From Metridium senile (Eukaryota; Cnidaria; Anthozoa; Actiniaria; Metridiidae), in the NCBI GenBank assembly GCA_949775045.1, contig OX459108.1:9241961-9305960 (forward strand): DNA of 64,000 bases, written 5' to 3'. The translations under genes were made by a program, and so were the position numbers. The notes beneath the pieces were generated by a model that saw only the letters and a program-made list of their open reading frames with translations, did no database searches and was not told where the DNA came from. Below are positions 58,901-64,000 of this stretch, piece after piece; position 1 is the stretch's first letter; every line of letters begins with the position of its first letter.

Positions 58901-59158
58901 GAAACGGAAATTGATTGTGAATCGGCTAAAAACGCCGGTAGCGTTGCTAAGGATACAGAGACGGAGATTGTTGAGGCAGATATCCTCACGGATATTTGGC
59001 AGGTGAACACGAACCCGGGTTGTGCTGTGGATCAGAAGCGATCGAGTCCAAAGCGAACGTTAACAGGTTATCAAAATGGCGGCATCGTCTTCGACCATCC
59101 TGAAGTGCTTGAGCTTAGTGTACCAAACAAGTCTGACGACAATGAAACTCGCTTGTAA
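55919..59158 (+). CDS. Intronless class C GPCR, metabotropic-glutamate-receptor-like, long C-tail (1,079 aa)
   Basis: A single open frame from ATG 55919. Signal peptide (FVCSFLFFLLQVSHPAW), Venus-flytrap domain (about residues 35-490), cysteine-rich linker (about 503-558: CKEPCPPGYM, ACCWKCIRC, NCTECPMDK), seven membrane segments (about 572-825, ending FAPKIYIILKF) and a ~250-residue cytoplasmic tail. Ligand-pocket landmarks: GTGDSSSS near 142, SPFAT near 165 (SYAAT in the other receptor, so Tyr is Phe here), TSYGRYG near 215, PEGWSE near 296. The change at SPFAT may alter ligand preference. The tail has tandem repeats near residues 926-965 (NNPGSVVKGKECN, about 14 residues each) and further degenerate copies (AGSVAK). 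This is a paralogue of the receptor at 27.9-30.5 kb, on the opposite strand, with a different tail. Glutamate as ligand is an inference only. Confidence 0.94.
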   Translation: METIRRFVCSFLFFLLQVSHPAWLTTAEGILKDGDVIIGALLTVRHKNSDDTCGVLKPQGLAYVEAMLYAIETINKDSSILPNVTLGYDIIDSCDSPALANSLAFEFVTRNKAIKLKYDVNVTAGSFRKHLGVLHKPIAAVIGTGDSSSSVVVASMLHIGNIPQVSPFATSEELSLPYFKTFFRPVPPDGQQAKALADVVDYFQWKYVYVVGVDTSYGRYGVMALENEAQERGTFCISQISYFPPSGYQKKIRTIVLKIKRAENVRVVVLWGGPTTSIHFIEEAERQGISGRTWLAPEGWSEATPLFKPKYMHVIGGFVGTKLRNYNLDGFYRHLTTLNYSSARIQNHTWWREYWMLENKCKSTKTCDFENFRITRKRYDEMYTAYLAYVIDAVYVVAHALDAIYRCHKTNITDCPKIDPFINTKDILRYMADINFEGVTGKVEFDKNGDSISSAAYDIVNLHGGKNGPDLKIIGNWNRGAKTRLKIDNSSLYWNNGTNKVPMSVCKEPCPPGYMQTVTVACCWKCIRCPMGFISKIYSSTNCTECPMDKRPDQDQRECIDLPEVNISLYDSQSIVLIVVAGIELLLVLFVFIIGIRYRNTPIVKSSNREMSVLFLLGIIVGIVAGIVLLARPTTMICYFINPLHALYYTLCLSILLVKTNRLVQIFEISFVSSKISQLCSSKNSQFMILFLLNGIAIVLVTLWHVLDPPYVHITIERLKSKHLGCKGHREALGVALQASLYAYQLGLSILCAYYAFKARNLPANFSEARYIAFAMYMQLLCTICYATLQNSVEGNFLTTFSSAIIVISSIGFLVCMFAPKIYIILKFPEKNTTEYVKASVANHSMEKSFTRISLKPATRFAATVAKAKEQREAIHSSLSTMSTTEGLKDDLKRTKSVSFHSIVEEVWESEKNSDSVAKENKKSSNNPGSVVKGKECNNNPGSVVKGKECNNNPGSVTKEACKRNLNITRDTEYNNPERIAKEACLSNFPDIVTETEIDCESAKNAGSVAKDTETEIVEADILTDIWQVNTNPGCAVDQKRSSPKRTLTGYQNGGIVFDHPEVLELSVPNKSDDNETRL

Positions 59159-59185
59159 TCATTATGGATCGTGTACAGGTAGAAC

Positions 59186-59612
59186 TCTCTTAGAGAGAAG
59201 GTAATGAGACTAATGCAACTTATAGGGAAAAGAGCATTGAGCCTTGATAATGCTCCTAAAACATTGTATTATTATTATTATTATTTTAAATAGAGTGAAG
59301 GAACGACGCCCTATAGCTTTGAAATATAAATATTAGACTAATACACCTTATATAGAGGGAAGGCACTAAATCATTGATATAGATATTAGACTAACACACC
59401 TTATATAGAGTGAAAGCACTAGATATTGATGTAGACATTAGCTGGACTAATACACCTTATATAGAGTGAAGGCACTAAGTCCTTGATCTATATAGACATT
59501 AGACTAATACACTTTATATCACAGAGTGAAGACACTAAGTCCTTGATCTCGACATTAGACTAATACACCCTATATAGTAAAGGCACTAAATCCTTGATAT
59601 AGACATTATATA
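59186..59612 (+). repeat. ~53-bp minisatellite 3' of the GPCR gene
   Basis: About seven imperfect units of ATTAGACTAATACACCTTAT, ATAGAGTGAAGGCACTAAAT, CCTTGATATAGAC, the first starting within 30 bp of the receptor stop codon. It probably lies in the 3' UTR. Confidence 0.85.
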
Positions 59613-59719
59613 ATCGAGTTGCTGCACGGCTATAAAATGCCCGGGATCTACGTAGCCATAAGCAACACAGGAAGCCCGTCCACATTAGTATCGCTACTCG
59701 CTTCGCTCGCAGCAATACT

Positions 59720-59945
59720 CCAGTTTCACGTTATCTAGTACCGCTGTACTATTTGACAAAAGGCGCATTTGCACAGGCTAAGCCTCGATTTGTTGTCAAA
59801 ATATTCACAAATCCCAAGCAAAGCACGAAAAAATGTTACCGCTTAACAAAAGAAAACACATTTGCATTTACTCTGAATTGAGGCTAAGCCTGTGCAAATG
59901 CGCCTTTTGTCAAATAGTACAGCGGTGCTAAATAACACGAAACTG
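59720..59945. mobile_element. Foldback element around ACCGCTGTACTATTTGAC
   Basis: CAGTTTCACGTTATCTAGTA, CCGCTGTACTATTTGACAAA and AGGCGCATTTGCACAGGCTA are mirrored by TAGCCTGTGC-type, TTTGTCAAATAGTACAGCGG and CACGAAACTGG arms. Loop about 60 bp. Confidence 0.8.
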
Positions 59946-60112
59946 GTCTATTACAATTTGCTTATTATAATTATAGAATCTGTTTTACGGGTGTGGTGCA
60001 GACACTCTATAAGCAGTACACTACATAGAGTGTAATTATCTGTGTTCATAGGTTACTTGCAAGAACTAAATATAGTATATCTTGCTGGTTCAAGAAATAA
60101 CTACAAAACTAT

Positions 60113-60284
60113 TGCAGAGTGTACCACCGAAACAGCAAACTTACCACGTAAGGTCCATTATTTTATCAATGGCTATTTTTGCATTGTGTCAAATTGAAAT
60201 CATTTTTGTCGGGTCGGTTTGGAACCGTGGAATAATCATTTTTCTTCTGGATTTTACCAGCGACTCAGGCCTCAGTAGCTTAAT
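60113..60284 (+). mobile_element. Truncated family K copy 2
   Basis: ACCGAAACAGCAAACTTACC ... TTATCAATGGCTATTTTTGC ... GGAATAATCATTTTTCTTCT ... GACTCAGGCCT-AGTAGCTTA matches the right ~165 bp of 53407-54093. Confidence 0.8.
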
Positions 60285-60321
60285 AGTTTGATGGTGAACT
60301 GTGATCGTTTGTATAGTTGTA

Positions 60322-60613
60322 TATACACATATTTCAAAAATCGTTGTCGCAAACAAAGCCACAGTCAACACTGTCTGCAAAGGATGTCGGTATTTATTCT
60401 CTTGTCATAGATTTATTCATAGCATATTTTGGTTATACATGTTTGTGTTATATGACCATATCAAGTTGTTGTTGTGGTAGATATAAATAGAAATATTTCT
60501 TTAAAAACGTGCAATGAATCACAAATTAAGTCCATGTAACCGACATCCTTTGCAAGCTTTAGAGTGTGGACTGTAGCTTCGGCTGCGACAACGATTTTGG
60601 GAATAGGTTTACA
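60322..60613. mobile_element. Foldback MITE, family I copy 3, ACACCT terminus
   Basis: TATACACATATTTCAAAAAT then CGTTGTCGCAAACAAAGCC at the left; GGCTGCGACAACGATTTTGG, GAATAGGTTTACA at the right. Inner arms as in 52790-53069. Confidence 0.85.
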
Positions 60614-61436
60614 TAATTAAGGCTTATATGTTTGAAATGGCGTTCATTTAAAGGACTCAAAAATGGTTCCATGATAAGACAGTACAATATCAAGTATCTC
60701 TTTCAATTTTATTTTATGTATTTTGACATAACACTAGAGTGCGCGCAAACAGAATACAGCTTTTCAAAACAGGTTGAGTTGTCAATACTGAATAGTACAT
60801 TCCAAGACCGAAATGCATTATGGTTTCGTAAACTTAAAATATAAGTCAAAAATACCAAAATGAATGATTTGCTTTCTATATGAAGTTGGTATGCTGTTTT
60901 GTTGAGTATGCACTAAAATAAGTAAAATATACAGCTATTTAAAAAACTTGAATACTGAATAGTGCATTCCACGAACAAAGGGCATTGTGGTTCTCATTAA
61001 TTTGAAATACAATTTACTCCCCATAACAAGCTCGTATATTGTATTAAAATGGAATAAGATATAACTTATTGTTATTTATTTTACGTTAAACAATACCAGG
61101 TGATTTTGCGCACGCACTTCCGGCTAGTATAAGCCAATTCGAAGTATTTTTGTCGCATCGCCAACAGTTTCAAAATGGTGTCTTTCGAGAGAGTTATTTC
61201 CCGTGTTAAAAAATATATATTTCCCTCTATAAATACGTCCTTAACATAAATTGACAGTAAAAACCTTTATGAAACTTGGACACAAAAGATCTCTGCTGCT
61301 CTATCAGCAATAAAAAAAGAATAAAAACGCAAATGCCTAAAAGTAACCGAAGTCGTTGCTGTCTCGAGGAGCCATTTTAGAACTGTTCGTTTTGATAAAC
61401 AATCCTTTGCGCGCTCCAAAGCGAGATCACCTGGTA
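60614..61436. other. Gene-free stretch, contains a TIR-like pair
   Basis: AATACCAGGTGAT (61089-61101) and ATCACCTGGTAT (61425-61436) may be the ends of a ~350-bp element. ACTGAATAGT-CATTCCA repeats at 60785 and 60955. No exon. Confidence 0.4.
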
Positions 61437-61600
61437 TACACCTTATTCCAAAATGGCGACCTTTTGTTCCATTGGCCCTTGTTGCCTCACTCTCATGAAA
61501 TTATTCTTTTGTCTTTGAGCTTGAGTGAATTTAAAAGAAAAGAATAATTTCATGAGAACGAGACATCAAGGGCCTGTCAACCATTTTGGAATAAGGTGTT
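61437..61600. mobile_element. Foldback MITE, ACACCTTATTCC terminus
   Basis: TACACCTTATTCCAAAATGG ... TCATGAAATTATTCTTTTG is mirrored by GAATAATTTCATGAGAACG ... CCATTTTGGAATAAGGTGTTA. It abuts the TIR-like sequence ending at 61436. Confidence 0.8.
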
Positions 61601-61984
61601 ACTTGGTCCAAAATGCATTTTGGAAATGCACTATCCAGTATGCAGTATTCTATGTTTTTTGAAAAAGCTGTACCTTTAAATTGTGCTTTCAACAATTACA
61701 TACGATGTAAAATCAAGAGAGCATCTCTTTGAACATTGCATGTCGTTCTTGGGAAGCACTATTCGATATTAAATATTGACTCCGTTCACTGTGTGTACTC
61801 TACCATATTCATAGAGCATTCGGTATCTATTTAATAATTGTATTGTTGCAAATACCATCCCGTGAGTACCCTAGAAGGGCATACACGGAGTACGTGATAC
61901 ATGAATATATTCAAATAAATATATTATTTGTGCATTTAAGAATGATATCTAAGCTATTATTTTCATTAATGAGTCGTGATCTAA
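61601..61984. other. Short gene-free stretch
   Basis: Nothing recognised. Confidence 0.4.
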
Positions 61985-62402
61985 GACCTAGTTGTTCAAA
62001 CGTCGCATCTCACATGTGCCGATTCTAATGCAAATGAATTCAAACAATAGGTGGCATGCGTGGCCTAGCGGTGAGAGCGCTGGCCTCGCACCGCTGTGGC
62101 CCAGATTCGAGCATGGATTATATGTGAGTTGAGTTTGTTTGATGTGTTCTTCACTCCTATGCCACAAGGGTTTTTCTCCGGGTTATCCGGTTTATCTCCC
62201 TCAGCGCAAAATGAACATGCGAGCCGAGTTGTGTGCAAAATATTAAACGTAGAGGTAGTGAGTGTGAGTGAGTCTCCTTGATTAGTAGGGCGCACTGCGT
62301 CCAGTTAGAAGATTGAGACGTTAAAAACGTTATTATTATTTATTATTATTCTCATTTGCTTTAGATTCGGCACATGTGAGATGCAACAGTTGAACTAGGC
62401 AT
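61985..62402. mobile_element. Foldback element split by a SINE
   Basis: Left arm CCTAGTTGTTCAAACGTCGC, ATCTCACATGTGCCGA (to 62030) is the inverse of right arm TCGGCACATGTGAGATGC, AACAGTTGAACTAGG (62365-62398). A complete SINE (62044-62350) lies between them. A lone arm of the family is at 16830-16880. Confidence 0.75.
62044..62350 (+). mobile_element. tRNA-derived SINE (family 3), full-length
   Basis: Head GGCATGCGTGGCCTAGCGGT and GAGAGCGCTGGCC with A-box TGGCCTAGCGGTGAGAGC and B-box CAGATTCGAGC. Body of about 200 bp (TTTTTCTCCGGGTTATCCGG, CCTCAGCGCAAAATG, GTAGTGAGTGTGAGTGAGT) and (ATT)n tail at 62330-62350. Fragments elsewhere: 16024-16082 (-), 22430-22612, 24843-25130. Confidence 0.82.
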
Positions 62403-63171
62403 AAGTCTCCCTCAGTCAAATGACGACAAAGGAAACCCATTGCATGTAATAGAAAACTGAAACTATTAATACAACAACAAAACAAAAACATAGAAGGAAA
62501 AACTTTGAATAAATTAACCCATTGCCATCCCTGTTAGCATACCGTATTTACTTGAATAAGCGCCGCACTTTAACGCTATAATGTTATTCTAGATCATTGG
62601 AAATACATTTTTACTAAAAGCAATATCATTCAGTTCAAAGTTATTATATTTCACCGCTCGCCCATTAAGTCATCTCCCCAATATTCGTAGTTCTGATCAG
62701 AAGGGGGACAGTGAGATCGAGAAAAATTTAATAAGCGCCGCGGCGCTTATTCGAGTTAATACGGCAGTGAATGTATATTTTCATCATCTCTAACCTCCAC
62801 TTTGTTTCACATCAATTGTCTCACGTTTAGTCATGCGAATTCGGGAAAGGTCTAATTGAACTTTTTGTCACATGAAAATATGTCAGTAATAGAAACGATA
62901 GACAGAAGAAGAAAAACATAAAAAAATCGATCAACTTCCGTCATTGACTTATACCATATTGTAAAATTGCTGTAATTTTCAAAAATATTTCAGCATAATC
63001 ATAATCAACTTCCGTTTTTCTCGACCCAGGCCGTCCGTGTTGTCCGCCATATTAGTATTCGATGTATACCATATATTGTAAAATTGCCGTAATTTTCAAA
63101 AATACTTCAGCATAAAGACTCTGTTTTCTAACTACATTTCTAACTGGGTTGGATAGCGTAGATGCAGACAA
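62403..63171. other. Gene-free stretch
   Basis: A short inverted pair, CGTATTTACTTGAATAAGCG (62551-62570) against AATAAGCGCC..CGCTTATTCGAGTTAATACGG (62734-62765), suggests another decayed foldback. A ~30-bp repeat (GTAAAATTGC-GTAATTTTCAA) recurs at 62960 and 63075. No gene. Confidence 0.45.
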
Positions 63172-63872
63172 TTAGTTTCGTTGTGAAGGTACATTTGTGT
63201 GTTTGAATGGTGATTTTGTTGTTCCCACTCTTTGGTTCGATAGAGAATATTGATCGCACTCCCTGTGAAAATATACAAAGCTTATATCAATATAGGTTTG
63301 ACAATACATAAAATTTGTTTCTCCCGTTCGCGCTTTCCCCTTTGTGTGATCCAAATTTTTAGTGTTGTAAATTATCTTTGTACTTTTACAGTGAGGACAT
63401 TCGAACTGTGAACACTTTGACCCACATACCCACATACCTTGAGCGAATAGATTAGAAATAAGATGTACTGTGAACACTTAGTGTATTTGAACTCACTGCT
63501 TCATTTTTAGAGGTTTTGAAGCAGTAGAAGGTTAAGAAAATAATAACATGAAAAACGTCAAGTGTTCATGGTTCGAGTATCCTCACTGTAAATGTCTTAT
63601 TATGTAGTGGTTATCACTCAATAAAAGTGTTGAAAGTATGGAGTATTGAAGCATCAGGAAATATCCCTAGTTTGTGATAGTGATGATGTTTATATCAATG
63701 CACACGTTCGGCAGTGTATAATCTAGTAGTAAAATATATAATGTACTCACGTGAAGAAGTGGTACTTGTGATTTACTATTGACTAGTACACCTCTGACAC
63801 CATTGTCGTCACCAAATGATAATGACATCATATCGTCGGTAAAGTTGGCCTTGATACAGAACAGTATCACAT
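63172..63872 (-). CDS. Candidate two terminal exons of an unrecognised gene
   Basis: Exon a 63872-63751: acceptor TTTTGCAG, donor CAC|GTGAGT; it encodes about 40 residues (VILFCIKANFTDDMM, LSFGDDNGVRGVLVN). It ends in phase 0. Exon b 63405-63172: acceptor TTCACAG, phase 0, 77 codons to a stop; it begins FECPHCKSTK and contains YCQTYIDISFVYFHREC. The phases agree, which supports the pair, but the exon b acceptor has a weak pyrimidine tract. I recognise no domain; the C-P-x-C and later Cys could bind metal. The intron (63406-63750) is part of a repeat shared with 22018-22215. Upstream exons would lie beyond the window end. Confidence 0.35.
63404..63600 (+). repeat. Dispersed repeat, family L copy 2
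   Basis: GAACACTTTGA, TAGATTAGAAATAAGATGTA, GAGGTTTTGAAGCAGTAGAA and AATAATAACATGAAAAACGT match 22018-22215 in order, about 190 bp. Its left edge coincides with the candidate exon b acceptor. Confidence 0.7.
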
Positions 63873-63888
63873 CTGCAAAAGAGCAAAC

Positions 63889-64000
63889 GAATGAAAAAAA
63901 AGGAGGAAGGAAGGAAGGAATGAGGAAAGGAACGAAATAATAAAAAAAGAAGGAATAAAGGAAGGAAAAAGAGGGAAGGAAGGAGCGAAGGAAGGCAATA
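63889..64000 (+). repeat. Purine-rich (AAGG)n-like tract at the window edge
   Basis: GGAAGGAAGGAA-type repeats with GAAAAAGA interruptions run to the end of the window. Confidence 0.8.

Overview
The window is AT-rich animal DNA, not bacterial. It has short coding exons with GT-AG splice sites, long repeat-filled introns, tRNA-derived SINEs, L2/CR1-type LINE remnants, dozens of foldback (MITE-like) elements and very long pure microsatellites. Large intronless class C GPCRs, a PAN-EGF-discoidin secreted protein, and dispersed repeats of the type seen in coral and anemone genomes suggest a cnidarian, probably an anthozoan. That assignment is inference; no marker gene proves it.

Layout. (1) 0-8.7 kb, + strand: the 3' part of a SENP6/SENP7-like SUMO protease gene. 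I assembled it from eight short exons whose splice phases all agree and which carry the complete His-Asp-Cys triad; the 5' exons lie outside the window. A degenerate tandem copy of the exon carrying the catalytic Asp lies in intron 3. The introns hold foldback elements, a SINE inserted inside one of them, and a 14-bp motif (GTCACGGACGTTAC) present ten times. (2) 8.8-27.5 kb: repeat-dominated. It holds GAT/GGT arrays, a ~30-bp satellite interrupted by a 654-bp foldback element, a 5'-truncated LINE, a small two-exon gene of unknown function at 19.6-20.1 kb (- strand), a 74-bp tandem array with G-runs and a 25-bp polypyrimidine array. (3) 27.9-30.5 kb, - strand: an intronless metabotropic-glutamate-receptor-like class C GPCR. 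(4) 32.5-35.3 kb: three long pure microsatellites; the third almost fills the single intron of a secreted ADP-ribosyltransferase gene of the pertussis S1/enterotoxin A-chain type (- strand). (5) 40.7-44.5 kb, - strand: a three-exon gene for a secreted signal peptide-PAN-EGF-F5/8C protein, with a broken copy of its last exon at 47.9-48.2 kb. (6) 55.9-59.2 kb, + strand: a second intronless class C GPCR with a long repeat-bearing C-terminal tail. (7) 63.2-63.9 kb, - strand: two candidate exons of an unrecognised gene.

The genes do not form a pathway. The receptors are probable cell-surface amino-acid or other small-ligand sensors, the discoidin protein and the ADP-ribosyltransferase are predicted secreted, and the protease acts inside the cell. 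The clearest unexplained signals are the 14-bp motif family in the protease intron, the hexanucleotide-filled intron of the ADP-ribosyltransferase gene, and several foldback elements with different interiors that share one terminal sequence.
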